Shown here: in pieces, positions 1-8,547 of the stretch
Numbering within the stretch: position 1 is the stretch's first letter
Layout of the letters: every line of letters starts with the position of its first letter
NCBI GenBank assembly: GCA_028284235.1
Contig: JANQSC010000023.1
Location: 62,001 to 126,000 of the forward strand
Reading direction: 5' to 3'
Source: Opitutaceae bacterium
GTDB taxonomy: Bacteria > Verrucomicrobiota > Verrucomicrobiia > Opitutales > Opitutaceae
DNA length: 64,000 bases
The notes under the pieces: model-generated
Told to the model about the DNA's origin: nothing
The model's input: only the letters and a program-made list of their open reading frames with translations
Databases searched by the model: none
Position numbers and translations under genes: made by a program

Positions 1-1204
1 ATACCCACATGGCGGCGACGTAGAGGAGGATGCCCACGGTGCCGAGCCAGAAGTGCATGTTCGCGAGCGGCACGGAGTAGAGCTTGGTTTTCCAGAGTTT
101 GGGGGCGAGGAAGTAGAACATGCCCGCGGCCATGAATCCGTTCCATCCGAGAGTGCCGGAATGGACGTGCCCGACGATCCAGTCGGTGTAGTGGGCGAGG
201 GCGTTGACGGATTTGATGGAGAGGAGCGGGCCCTCGAAGGTGGCCATTCCGTAGAAAGTGACGCCGGCGGCGAAGAACTTCAGGACGGGATCGGTCCGCA
301 GTTTGTGCCAGGCGCCGCGCAGGGTGAGAAGCCCGTTGAGCATGCCGCCCCACGAGGGGGCCCAGAGCATGAGGCTGAAGATCATGCCGAGGTTTTGTAG
401 CCAGCCGGGAAGGGCGGTGTAAAGCAGGTGGTGAGGGCCGGCCCATATGTATATGAATACGAGCGACCAGAAGTGGACGATGGAAAGCCGGTAGGAGTAG
501 ACGGGCCGGTCGGCCGCCTTGGGCACGTAGTAGTACATGATGCCCAGGATTGGGGTAGTGAGGAAGAAGGCGACGGCGTTGTGGCCGTACCACCACTGGA
601 CGAGCGCGTCTTGAACGCCTCCAAATATCGGATACGAGTGGGTGAAGCTGGTCGGCAGGGAAAGGTGATTGACGATGTAGAGCATGGCCACGGTGACGAT
701 CGTGGCGATGTAGAACCAGATGGCGACGTAGAGGGATTTCTCTTGGCGTTTGCCGAGGGTCCAGAAGAAGTTGATGGCGAAGACGACCCAGATGACGGCG
801 ACGGCGATGTTGATGGGCCAGATGAGTTCGGCGTACTCCTTGCCTCGGCTGAATCCGAATGGGAGGGTGACGGCGGCGGCGACGATGATTCCTTGCCAGC
901 CCCAGAAGTGGAGGTTGGAGAGGAAGTTGGAGGCGAGGCGCGCTTTGACCAGTCGCTGGGTGGAGTGGTAGACTCCGGCAAACATCATGTTGCCGACGAA
1001 GGCGAAGATGGCGGCGTTGGTGTGGAGCGGACGGAGTCGTCCGAAGGTGAGCCACTCCATATTGAAATTGAGGAACTTGAAGTTCAGCTGGGACGCGATG
1101 AGCACGCCGACGCTCATGCCGACGAATCCCCAGATGATGGAGGCCAGCATGAATTGGCGTACGATCTTATCGTTGTATTCGATTGTCTGCGTATTGGGAG
1201 TCAT
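1..1204 (-). CDS. ccoN: cbb3-type cytochrome c oxidase catalytic subunit I (partial, 3' end off window)
   Basis: Catalytic heme-copper subunit of the high-affinity terminal oxidase, in the inner membrane. About 401 residues are visible. I translated the minus strand from the ATG at 1204. Seen: a heme-ligand His in RPLHTNAAIFAF (about residue 61), QWWYGHNAVAFF, the Cu-B pair in WAGPHHLLYTALPGW, and the late heme ligands in YTDWIVGHVHSGTLGW, all typical of CcoN and in the usual order. Multiple hydrophobic helices separate them. The gene continues past base 1, so I cannot say whether it is a plain CcoN or the CcoN-CcoO fusion. It starts 6 bases after the stop of the small gene at 1211-1417, so the two are probably cotranscribed. 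The ribosome site before the ATG is weak. Confidence 0.95.
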   Translation of the reverse strand, partial: MTPNTQTIEYNDKIVRQFMLASIIWGFVGMSVGVLIASQLNFKFLNFNMEWLTFGRLRPLHTNAAIFAFVGNMMFAGVYHSTQRLVKARLASNFLSNLHFWGWQGIIVAAAVTLPFGFSRGKEYAELIWPINIAVAVIWVVFAINFFWTLGKRQEKSLYVAIWFYIATIVTVAMLYIVNHLSLPTSFTHSYPIFGGVQDALVQWWYGHNAVAFFLTTPILGIMYYYVPKAADRPVYSYRLSIVHFWSLVFIYIWAGPHHLLYTALPGWLQNLGMIFSLMLWAPSWGGMLNGLLTLRGAWHKLRTDPVLKFFAAGVTFYGMATFEGPLLSIKSVNALAHYTDWIVGHVHSGTLGWNGFMAAGMFYFLAPKLWKTKLYSVPLANMHFWLGTVGILLYVAAMWV

Positions 1205-1210
1205 GAGTTG

Positions 1211-1417
1211 CTATCGTTTGAAAGTGGTTTGCGCGTCCAGTTCGCGGAGGCAGCGTTGGCAGGATTGAGGGGCGCTGGGGAACTCGTCTTCGAGCGGCAT
1301 GAGGCTGTCTTGCTCGGGGCTGCGGCCGCGCGAAGTGGCGCTGGTGTAGAAGAACAAGGCCACTGCCAAAGCGACCAGTATCAGTCCGACGAATACTGTT
1401 AATAAGATTACGTTCAT
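1211..1417 (-). CDS. small single-pass membrane protein ahead of ccoN (CcoS/CcoQ-like)
   Basis: A 68-residue protein with one N-terminal transmembrane helix (residues 3-24, VILLTVFVGLILVALAVALF) and a short polar tail with an acidic patch, LMPLEDE. Size, topology and position directly upstream of ccoN fit the small accessory proteins of cbb3 oxidases. The acidic tail after the helix recalls CcoS (assembly, copper delivery), while a helix-only protein next to ccoN would be CcoQ-like. The sequence is too short and divergent to choose. A Cys-x-x-Cys (CQRC) near residue 54 is unusual for either family and could bind metal or heme. Assignment to the oxidase is inferred from context. Confidence 0.6.
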   Translation of the reverse strand: MNVILLTVFVGLILVALAVALFFYTSATSRGRSPEQDSLMPLEDEFPSAPQSCQRCLRELDAQTTFKR

Positions 1418-1519
1418 GGTGTTCTCAGGTGGGAAATCACGCGGGTACTATCGGGCAATTCGCGACACCGGTCTCATCTTATCTGGTCCAAATGTGGGCC
1501 GATATTGCATCAAGCAGAC

Positions 1520-1550
1520 GACGAGGCCGGAGCGGTGTCCGAGCCTCGTC
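1520..1550 (-). terminator. hairpin downstream of the PRC-barrel gene
   Basis: An 8-bp perfect stem, GACGAGGC paired with GCCTCGTC, with a 15-base loop, 18 bases past the stop of the PRC-barrel gene on the minus strand. No long T-run follows, so it is at best a weak intrinsic terminator or an RNA 3'-end stabiliser. Confidence 0.35.
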
Positions 1551-1567
1551 GCGGGATGTGGGTTGCG

Positions 1568-2362
1568 CTAGAACAAGGGCGCTGCGGGGGTGTCCCGGTG
1601 GCGCGGCTTGCCGTAGTAGTCGTAGAGGCGGTCTTCTTCGTCCTTGTTGACGGGATCGCGGGGATCGAATTTCGGGGCGATCTCGATCTGTTTTTTGGTG
1701 AGGTCGACCCGGGCGGTCCGCTCGTTCCAATTGAATGAGTCGACCCAGCCGATATCGATCAGCGAGGGTTTTCCTGGGAGCCAGTTTTTGGTGTCGATAA
1801 TGAGGTACTGGATGCGCCAGGTTTCGTCGTCGATGATGAAGTCTTCGACATGGCCGAAGGAGCAGTCTTTGGCTTCGATGCGGTAGCCGATGATCTCGTG
1901 GGCGGAGCGCAGGTGGTTGCCGGCGATTTGGCGCATGCGGAATTCGTGCGCTTGTCGATTGGCTTCGCTCTTCTCGCCATCGTGGGCGGGAACGGCGGGC
2001 GTTCCGGAGCCGATGGCGTAGAAGTTGGGTTCCACCCAGTAGAGCGGAAGGTTGTAGTACTTGGCGTACTCTTCCTCGTACTGCATGGCGACGGGCGCGT
2101 CTTTGCGCAGCTCGGGCGAGGCTTCGATCTGGGCTTTCGTCAAGGTGACGGGGAATCCGTTGCCGATCCAGCCCGTTTCGGGCGACTCCAGATGCTGGGG
2201 TCCGATGAGGACTTTATTTTTCGGGAGCCAGGTGCCGGTGTCTGCGACGATGTAGCGGAGCCGCCAGTGTCGGTCGTCGAAGAGGGCGTCTTTGACTTTA
2301 CCGACGCGGCCGTCGGTGGCGTCGATTGGATATCCTAGTAGGTCTTTGATGCTGCGTAACAT
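1568..2362 (-). CDS. tandem PRC-barrel domain protein
   Basis: 264 residues with two PRC-barrel domains. The first begins at residue 1 (LLGYPIDATDGRVGKVKDALFDD, then WRLRYIVADTGTWLPKNKVLI). The second is near residues 157-225 (EIIGYRIEAKDCSFGHVEDFIIDD, WRIQYLIIDTKNWLPGKPSLI). PRC-barrels are small beta-barrels known from photosynthetic reaction-centre H subunit and RimM; stand-alone tandem copies are common in stress-related bacterial genes of unknown mechanism. There is no signal peptide, so it is probably cytoplasmic. The start is supported by a strong ribosome site, AAGGAGGA, about 9 bases before the ATG at 2362. Substrate and partner are unknown. Confidence 0.85.
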   Translation of the reverse strand: MLRSIKDLLGYPIDATDGRVGKVKDALFDDRHWRLRYIVADTGTWLPKNKVLIGPQHLESPETGWIGNGFPVTLTKAQIEASPELRKDAPVAMQYEEEYAKYYNLPLYWVEPNFYAIGSGTPAVPAHDGEKSEANRQAHEFRMRQIAGNHLRSAHEIIGYRIEAKDCSFGHVEDFIIDDETWRIQYLIIDTKNWLPGKPSLIDIGWVDSFNWNERTARVDLTKKQIEIAPKFDPRDPVNKDEEDRLYDYYGKPRHRDTPAAPLF

Positions 2363-2760
2363 TGTGATTTTCCTCCTTTTTTTGCGTGTGGTTGCGGGGT
2401 TGGTTCTGAGGGCCGGGAGCCGGTGAGGTCTCTAGGCTGTTTTCAGAAAGTTGGCGCATTGTCTTGGAGGATGGGATACAGCCCGTTCGGCGTTCGCCCG
2501 GAATCTGGGAGTGGACGGAGCGCCGCGGGCCGGGCCGCGACTGGGCGGCGGGGAATTCCATCGGTCTGGGGGCTGCGTTCATGGTCTTGGTTCCTTCGTT
2601 TTTCGATTGGCGAAACGTCGTTCTTTGCGAGAAACGCTATTCTATAACGGAGGGGGGAAACCGGCTAGTCGGATTGGGTCCGACAGTGTGCGGATTTGGG
2701 GCTTTCCGCGAATGGATTGACTCGTCGAAACAGATGGGGATGATACGCGTAACAAACCCG
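2363..2760. other. divergent intergenic region, PRC-barrel / LacI-1
   Basis: About 400 bases between the PRC-barrel start (minus) and the LacI-1 start (plus). An open frame continuous with LacI-1 extends upstream to 2464, but its translation is unlike any LacI N-terminus, so I treat it as noncoding. It must hold two divergent promoters; I see no convincing -35/-10 pair and no copy of the GCGCAA-N4-TTGCG repeat. Confidence 0.5.
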
Positions 2761-3801
2761 ATGAGTCGCATACAAAAAGTCAGTGTTCGCGATATCGCTG
2801 AGCGGGCGGGTTGTTCCGCCATGACGGTTTCGCGGGCGTTGCGGAACAGTTCCGAGGTGAACGCGAAGACGAAGGCGCGCATTCGGGGTTTGGCGGAGTC
2901 GATGGGCTATCGAACCAGCCCGCTTGTCTCGGCGAACATGGCGGGGATTCGGGCGAGCAAGCGTGTTGTCTACCGTGCGACGATTGGCATCATCACCGAG
3001 ACTCCAAAGGGTGGCGAGTGGGTTGGGACTCAGAAGCTGATCGACGCGGTGGTCAAGGAGTGTGACGCGATTGGGTTCAAGGCGGACGTATTCGACTTGT
3101 CGAAGCCGGCGATCGCGAAGGGAGATCTGGGGAGGGTGTTGCGGAGTCGCGGCATACAGGGGATCATTCAAGTTCCAATGGTTCGGGACCCGAGCGACAT
3201 CCCGATAGACTTCTCGGAATTCACGGCGGTGGTTTGCAATGCGGGCAGCTTGCCTCAGAAGTTCCATCGCGTCTGTCCTGATCACTATGGCAACATGGAT
3301 ATGCTGCTCAAACGAATCCGGGCGCTCGGGTATCGTAGAATCGGGCTGATGATCGCCCGGGATTTGGACGCCTTGTTGAACCATCTGTCCAGTTCGCGTT
3401 TCCTTGCGTTCCAGCAGACGGAGCGGATTCCGAAGATTCCGATTTTCATGCCGGCAGGCCGTGAGGACTACCATGCGAGCACGTTTCGGGAGTGGTTCGA
3501 CAAGCATCGTCCTGAAATTTCAATTACGACTTGCGAGACCATTTTCAGGGATCACTTTTTCGAGAATGCGGGCTTGAGCATCCCGGAAGACCTGGCGGTC
3601 GTGAAAGCGAACATCAATCGGAGCCGCAAATACCTGAGCGGAATCAGCGAGGAGTCGGCGGAGGTGGGCTCGACGGCGGTTCACACTCTGGCCCAACTGC
3701 TATTCCAAAACGAGCGGGGGCTTCCGGACAAACCCATGTCGGTGCTCGTGCCTGGGAAATGGGTGGAGGCGGGCACGGTGCCCGGCGTGAAAACCGCCTA
3801 G
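2761..3801 (+). CDS. LacI-family transcriptional regulator (LacI-1)
   Basis: 346 residues from the ATG at 2761. An N-terminal LacI helix-turn-helix is clear at residues 7-27 (VSVRDIAERAGCSAMTVSRAL), followed by the hinge region and a periplasmic-binding-protein-like effector domain. In-frame ATGs at 2734 and 2740 would add 7-9 residues; none has a good ribosome site. It lies just upstream of, and parallel to, the GH4 glycosidase and a sulfatase. The 257-bp gap between them contains a LacI-type inverted repeat at 3964-3979, so it probably represses that pair and is induced by a sugar. The ligand is not predictable. The effector domain is distantly similar in layout to LacI-2 at 11141. Confidence 0.9.
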   Translation: MSRIQKVSVRDIAERAGCSAMTVSRALRNSSEVNAKTKARIRGLAESMGYRTSPLVSANMAGIRASKRVVYRATIGIITETPKGGEWVGTQKLIDAVVKECDAIGFKADVFDLSKPAIAKGDLGRVLRSRGIQGIIQVPMVRDPSDIPIDFSEFTAVVCNAGSLPQKFHRVCPDHYGNMDMLLKRIRALGYRRIGLMIARDLDALLNHLSSSRFLAFQQTERIPKIPIFMPAGREDYHASTFREWFDKHRPEISITTCETIFRDHFFENAGLSIPEDLAVVKANINRSRKYLSGISEESAEVGSTAVHTLAQLLFQNERGLPDKPMSVLVPGKWVEAGTVPGVKTA

Positions 3802-3963
3802 GTGTGGCGCAGAGATTTGGATACGCCGGTTGGGGAAAATCTCGAGCGGGGGTTGGGTGGCCCGCTTGTGAGCTCAGGGAAACTGGACGCGCGACGCTCG
3901 AATTTTTCTGGAAAAGGGGGTGGATTCGATTGGGTCAATTTGTTGACTGGGGTCAGGCAGGTT

Positions 3964-3979
3964 GCGCAACGGCTTGCGT
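3964..3979. promoter_or_regulatory. candidate LacI operator upstream of GH4
   Basis: GCGCAA, 4 bases (cggc), then TTGCGT: an imperfect inverted repeat 80 bases before the GH4 start. It matches the repeat at 11030-11045 in sequence and spacing. A second overlapping inverted repeat, TTGC-gtta-GCAA, spans 3974-3985, and GTTGCGCAAC at 3961-3970 is itself a palindrome. The dense TTGC/GCAA symmetry fits a LacI-family site. Confidence 0.6.
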
Positions 3980-4058
3980 TAGCAAATTATGGTAGTCGTA
4001 ATGCGAGGCTGTCTTTATTGGCTGGCCGCAAGGTATTCACTGTTTTGAACTTATAGAA

Positions 4059-5543
4059 ATGTCGTTTAAAGTTACATTCGTTGGGGCGGGGAGTATTGGG
4101 TTTACCCGCAAATTGGTACAGGATTTACTGGGGGTTCCTGAGTTTAGGGACATCGAGATCGCGTTTACGGACATCAATGAAGCGAATTTGTCGATGGTGA
4201 CGGAGCTGTGCCAGCGCGACATCGATTCGAATGGTTTGAACATTCGGATCGCGAGCACTACGGATCGTCGCGAGGCGATCCGGGGCGCCCGCTACGTGTT
4301 GGTGGTGGTTCGGGTGGGCGGATTGGACGCGTTTCGCCACGACGTGGACATTCCCATGAAGTACGGGGTCGACCAGTGCGTGGGCGACACGCTTTGCGCC
4401 GGTGGTCTGATGTACGCTCAACGCGGGATTCCGGTGATGCTGGATTTTTGCAAGGACGTGAAGGAGGTGGCGGAGCCGGGGGCGATGATTCTCAACTACG
4501 CCAATCCGATGGCCATGCTGACTTGGGCGGCGAACAAATACGGCGGCGTGAAGACGATCGGGCTTTGCCATGGCGTGCAGAACGGTCATCGCTTGATCGC
4601 CGAGGCGTTTGGAATTCCTCAAGACGAGATCGACATTATTTGCGCCGGGATCAACCACCAGACTTGGTATTTGCGGCTCGATCACAACGGGCGCGATTTG
4701 AATTCTGATTTGATTGAAACGCTCGAAAAACACCCTGAGTTCGGGCCGTCGGAAAAAGTGCGGATCGACGTGATGCGGCGCTTCGGCTACTTCTCGACGG
4801 AGTCGAACGGTCATTTGAGCGAGTACTTGGCTTGGTACCGGAAACGCCCGGAGTTAATCAAGGACTGGATTAGTCTGGAAAAGTGGATACACGGGGAGTC
4901 GGGCGGCTACCTGCGGGTGTGCACGGAGGGGCGTCGCTGGTTTGAGACGGACTTTCCGAATTGGCTGAAGGAGCCCGCGTTCGAATACGGCGCCGACAAG
5001 CGCGGCCATGAGCATGGGTCCTACATTATCGAAGGCCTGGAGACGGGGCGCCCGTATCGGGGCCATTTCAATACGGTGAACAACGGAGTGATCTCCAATT
5101 TGGCGGACGATTGTATTATTGAGGCGCCGGGCAATGTGGACGCGAACGGGATCACGATGCCGCCGGTGGGAGACTTGCCGCTCGGGTGCGCCGCGATTTG
5201 CGAGCAGAGTGTCAACGTGCAGCGGATGGGCATGGAGGCTGCGGTCAACGGAGACTACGACCTGTTGCGTCAGGCCTTGCTGCTGGACCCGCTCGTGGGG
5301 GCGGTGTGCACGCCGCCGGAAGTCTGGCAGATGGCGGACGAGATGATCGTGGCCCTAGCGGATTGGCTTCCGCAGTACAGCGTTCAAATCGAGGAGGCGA
5401 AGGCGCGCTTGTCGGACGCATCCAAGCGGCTTCCCACGAAGGACGGCTATGCGGGCGCGGCTCGATTGAAGGTCAAAAGCGTTGAGGAAATCGCCATCGA
5501 CAAGGAAGCGATAGCGATGGCGGCCGCTCACGACAAAGGATGA
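4059..5543 (+). CDS. family 4 glycoside hydrolase (alpha-galactosidase/alpha-glucosidase type, NAD- and metal-dependent)
   Basis: 494 residues, the usual GH4 length. GH4 enzymes cleave alpha-glycosides by an NAD-assisted redox-elimination route with a divalent metal. Seen: Rossmann motif GAGSIGF at residues 9-15, the conserved NYANPMAM near 146, the metal-binding Cys in GLCHGVQ (Cys170) and His in GINHQTW (His200), and CVGDTLCAGG near 107. There is no signal peptide, so it acts in the cytoplasm on imported oligosaccharide. The CHGVQ form is closest to MelA/AglA-type members rather than the 6-phospho enzymes; exact sugar specificity is inference. The stop is followed 9 bases later by a sulfatase start, so the two form an operon behind the LacI-type operator. 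Confidence 0.92.
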   Translation: MSFKVTFVGAGSIGFTRKLVQDLLGVPEFRDIEIAFTDINEANLSMVTELCQRDIDSNGLNIRIASTTDRREAIRGARYVLVVVRVGGLDAFRHDVDIPMKYGVDQCVGDTLCAGGLMYAQRGIPVMLDFCKDVKEVAEPGAMILNYANPMAMLTWAANKYGGVKTIGLCHGVQNGHRLIAEAFGIPQDEIDIICAGINHQTWYLRLDHNGRDLNSDLIETLEKHPEFGPSEKVRIDVMRRFGYFSTESNGHLSEYLAWYRKRPELIKDWISLEKWIHGESGGYLRVCTEGRRWFETDFPNWLKEPAFEYGADKRGHEHGSYIIEGLETGRPYRGHFNTVNNGVISNLADDCIIEAPGNVDANGITMPPVGDLPLGCAAICEQSVNVQRMGMEAAVNGDYDLLRQALLLDPLVGAVCTPPEVWQMADEMIVALADWLPQYSVQIEEAKARLSDASKRLPTKDGYAGAARLKVKSVEEIAIDKEAIAMAAAHDKG

Positions 5544-5552
5544 GGCAAGAGT

Positions 5553-6977
5553 TTGAATACACGTAGAGCAATCCTAGTTGCATGGCTGACGTTCGGGCTT
5601 GGCTGGGCCCCGAACGTGTTTTCGGAGCGGCCGAATGTCCTGGTGATCATCGTGGACGATATGAACGGCTACGGTTTCCACGGCGAGTTTCCCCCGGCGG
5701 TAACGCCGGAGCTGGACCGTTTTAAGGAGAGCGCGATCGTGTTTCGCAACGCGTGTACGGCGGCCCCGGTTTGCGGCCCGTCGCGAGCGGCGTTTTTCAG
5801 CGGCTTGTATCCACATACGACGGGTTCCTATCTGAATGGGAGCGATCCGTGGCGAACGGGTGTACTGCCGGAGACGGAGAACCTGGTGGAGTTGTTTAAG
5901 CGGAGCGGATACACGACGTTCGGAATGGGGAAGTTGTTTCACGCGCAACTCGCGGACGGGAGAGAGGCGGCGTCTTGGGACAACGAGGTCAATTATGGCG
6001 GATTCGGACCTTTTCCTCCCGTGGAGGATGTCATTCATGGGAAGGGCGAGGATCCCGTTGCGGGCGGAGCGAAGTTTTGGGGAGTGACGGAATGGACGGG
6101 TCCGGATTCGGATTTTCCGGACGTGGTAAACGCGGACGCGACGATCGCGTTTTTGGAGGAAGAGCACGAAGCCCCGTTTTTCGCTGTATACGGATTGTGG
6201 AGACCTCATACGCCATTGACCGCGCCCGCCCGGTTTTTCGATCCGTACGATCCCGAGGAGATCACATTGCCTCCCGGGTACGCGCCGGACGATTTGTCGG
6301 ACGTTCCGGAATACGGGCGTCAGCTTTCCAGGATCTGGGGGCAGCGCTGGGTGAACTCTGGCGCGGGCGAGGAGGAGAACTGGAAGCGCATATTGTACGG
6401 CTACTTTGCGTGTACCAGCTTTGCTGACTGGAGTTGCGGGCGCGTGTTGCGTGCCTTGGAGAAAAGCCGTTACGCGGATAACACGCTGGTGGTTTTTTGG
6501 TCGGACAATGGTTACCATTTGGGCGAAAAGAACCACTACGAGAAGGCGACGCTTTGGGACATGTCGGCCTTAATCCCGGCGGCAATTCGACTGCCGGGCG
6601 GCGCGAACGGGGGAACGGTGTGCCGCCAGCCGATCAGCACCGTCGACTTCTTTCCAACCTTGGTAGACTACTGCGAGCTCGAACCGACGCGGCATCGACT
6701 GGAGGGCCGATCGCTGCGGCATCTGCTGGAGAATGTCGACCACAGCTGGGACCGGCCGGCGATTACGACTTACGGAGAGGGCGTATTTTCCGCTCGTTCG
6801 GAGCGCTTCCGCTACATTTCGTATCCGGATGGGGGAGAAGAACTATACGACCATTCGAAGGACCCGCATGAACTGAAGAATTTGTCGGCGAATCCTGAAT
6901 ACGAAGAAGTCAAGCAGTCGCTGCGGAAGTGGGCTCCACAAACTTGGGCGCCTTCATTGGGCGGCCGCAAGGGTTAG
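5553..6977 (+). CDS. sulfatase, iduronate-2-sulfatase-like (Cys-type)
   Basis: 474-residue alkaline-phosphatase-superfamily sulfatase. The start is a TTG at 5553 preceded by GAGG; the encoded N-terminus is a secretion signal (residues 1-25). Metal ligands Asp35-Asp36 are in VIIVDDMNGYG. The formylglycine motif is Cys74-Gly-Pro-Ser77-Arg78, so the enzyme needs a maturase encoded elsewhere. The late motif FWSDNGYHLGEKNHYEK gives the remaining metal and substrate residues and is typical of the iduronate-2-sulfatase-like group. It likely removes sulfate from an exogenous glycan in the periplasm or outside the cell. It is translationally close to GH4 and probably controlled by the same operator. 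Confidence 0.92.
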   Translation: MNTRRAILVAWLTFGLGWAPNVFSERPNVLVIIVDDMNGYGFHGEFPPAVTPELDRFKESAIVFRNACTAAPVCGPSRAAFFSGLYPHTTGSYLNGSDPWRTGVLPETENLVELFKRSGYTTFGMGKLFHAQLADGREAASWDNEVNYGGFGPFPPVEDVIHGKGEDPVAGGAKFWGVTEWTGPDSDFPDVVNADATIAFLEEEHEAPFFAVYGLWRPHTPLTAPARFFDPYDPEEITLPPGYAPDDLSDVPEYGRQLSRIWGQRWVNSGAGEEENWKRILYGYFACTSFADWSCGRVLRALEKSRYADNTLVVFWSDNGYHLGEKNHYEKATLWDMSALIPAAIRLPGGANGGTVCRQPISTVDFFPTLVDYCELEPTRHRLEGRSLRHLLENVDHSWDRPAITTYGEGVFSARSERFRYISYPDGGEELYDHSKDPHELKNLSANPEYEEVKQSLRKWAPQTWAPSLGGRKG

Positions 6978-6993
6978 TCGATTCCGTTTGTAT

Positions 6994-8520
6994 TTACTTC
7001 TGCTTGGCCTTGCGGACGCGGTCGGGCGATCGTCCGTCGAGATCCGCTACCCAATGGGGGTGGGGATTGTGATTGGCCTGCATAAGGGCGTCGGCTCGGG
7101 CGACGATGTCGGGATGGAGGGCGGCAATGTCTTGGGTTTCCCCGATGTCGTTCTCCAGATCGTAGAGCTCGATTGGCCCGTTGAGCATGGGGATGCGGAT
7201 CGCTTTCCATTTGCCGATGCGCACGGCTTGCGATGATCCGTTTGTATAGAATTCCCAATACAGAAATTCGTGAGCTTCTTGGGCGTCGTCGTTCCCGGTC
7301 AGGGCGGGGACGAAACTGAGGGAGTCGTTGTTGTCTGGGATTGCGCCGCGGGCGAGTTCGGCGAACGTCGCCATCAGATCGCCAAAGTAGGCGACGTGGC
7401 GGCTCGTTGTCCCCGCGGGGATCTGCTCGAGGCCCCATGCGATGGTTGGCATGCGGATTCCGCCTTCGTAGAGATCGCGCTTGATGCCGCGGAGCGGGCC
7501 GTTGGAGTTGTGAAAGTCGGGGTCGTTTCCGGCTTCCGCGTGCGGGCCGTTGTCGGAGCTGAAAAGGACGAGCGTGTTGCGGTCGAGGCCGAGGGATTCG
7601 AGTTTCGCCCGGATGGCGCCGAGTGTGTTGTCGATATGCTGGACCATGGCGGCGTAGCCTTTGGCGGTGTCGGGCCAGTCTTTGGACGCGTACTCGCCGT
7701 AGGAAGGGACTTCCATTCCGTGGGCCCAGTCGACTTGGTCGGCTTCGTTGTTGGCGTGCGGGGAGATGAGCGGGAGGTAGAGGAAGAAGGGGGTGTCTTG
7801 GTTCCGTTCAATGAACGCGAGGGATTCGTCTCGAAGGAGATCGTTTGCGTAGACGATCCGTTCCGTGGATACACCGCCTTCGAAACCAAAGCGGTAGCAA
7901 TAGGAGCAATCGACGTCCTGGACTACGTTGGGGAGAGATTCGCGCGTCCGGTTGCGCCAGAGGAAGTCGGGGAAGTGGTTGTGGGCGTGGATGTGGTTGA
8001 GGTATCCGTAGAAGAAGTCGAAGCCTTGGTCGTTGGGATGGCCGGTGTCGTCGATTTCGCCGAGTCCCCATTTTCCAATGACGCCGGTTTGGTATCCGGC
8101 CTCTTTGAGGACTTCCCCGAGGGTGATTTCTTCGGGCAGGAGGCTGCGGCCTTGGCGGGCCGTGGAGCCGTCGGGCCGAGTGACTTGCATGAGATTGGCC
8201 CGGATGGGGGTGTTGCCTTGGTGGAGTCCGGTGAGGAGGACGCTGCGTGATGGAGCGCAAACGGCGGCGCCGGCGTAGAAGTCGGTGAAGCGCATGCCGT
8301 CGTCGGCCATTTGGTCGAGGTGGGGCGTGGTGAAGTTTTGTTGTCCGAAGCAGCTGAGGTCCCCGTAGCCGAGGTCGTCGGCGAGGACGAAGATGATATT
8401 CGGCCGATCGGCGGGAAGGGACTTTGAATGGGTGTTTTCCTGGGAGCAGCTAGTGGCGATGAGGGCGGTGGCGATGCCGAGGGCGGCGATCGCGGTGGCT
8501 CGAGCGGAGGACGTTTTCAT
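6994..8520 (-). CDS. arylsulfatase-type lipoprotein sulfatase
   Basis: 508 residues. The N-terminus is a lipoprotein signal with lipobox IATSC (Cys25), so it is membrane-anchored outside the cytoplasm. Metal ligands Asp48-Asp49 are in VLADDLGYGD; the catalytic motif is Cys88-Ala-Pro-Ser91-Arg92 followed by LLTGLHQGN, the classic Cys-type sulfatase signature. FSSDNGPH later supplies further metal ligands, and GKWGLGEIDDTGHPNDQGFD is the usual substrate-side segment. It is the last gene of the minus-strand operon symporter-DUF1080-sulfatase and converges on the sulfatase at 5553 with only 16 bases between stops. Substrate is unknown. Confidence 0.93.
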   Translation of the reverse strand: MKTSSARATAIAALGIATALIATSCSQENTHSKSLPADRPNIIFVLADDLGYGDLSCFGQQNFTTPHLDQMADDGMRFTDFYAGAAVCAPSRSVLLTGLHQGNTPIRANLMQVTRPDGSTARQGRSLLPEEITLGEVLKEAGYQTGVIGKWGLGEIDDTGHPNDQGFDFFYGYLNHIHAHNHFPDFLWRNRTRESLPNVVQDVDCSYCYRFGFEGGVSTERIVYANDLLRDESLAFIERNQDTPFFLYLPLISPHANNEADQVDWAHGMEVPSYGEYASKDWPDTAKGYAAMVQHIDNTLGAIRAKLESLGLDRNTLVLFSSDNGPHAEAGNDPDFHNSNGPLRGIKRDLYEGGIRMPTIAWGLEQIPAGTTSRHVAYFGDLMATFAELARGAIPDNNDSLSFVPALTGNDDAQEAHEFLYWEFYTNGSSQAVRIGKWKAIRIPMLNGPIELYDLENDIGETQDIAALHPDIVARADALMQANHNPHPHWVADLDGRSPDRVRKAKQK

Positions 8521-8547
8521 GGCTGGTTTGAGGTCGCCGGATGGAGA

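Noticed and set aside
53..1402. Long plus-strand open frames over the ccoN region
   Set aside because: They are antisense to a clear CcoN translation and rich in Gly/Val/Glu, as expected of shadows in GC-rich DNA.
2464..2760. Extended N-terminus of LacI-1
   Set aside because: The extra 99 residues are unlike LacI and would put the helix-turn-helix in the middle.
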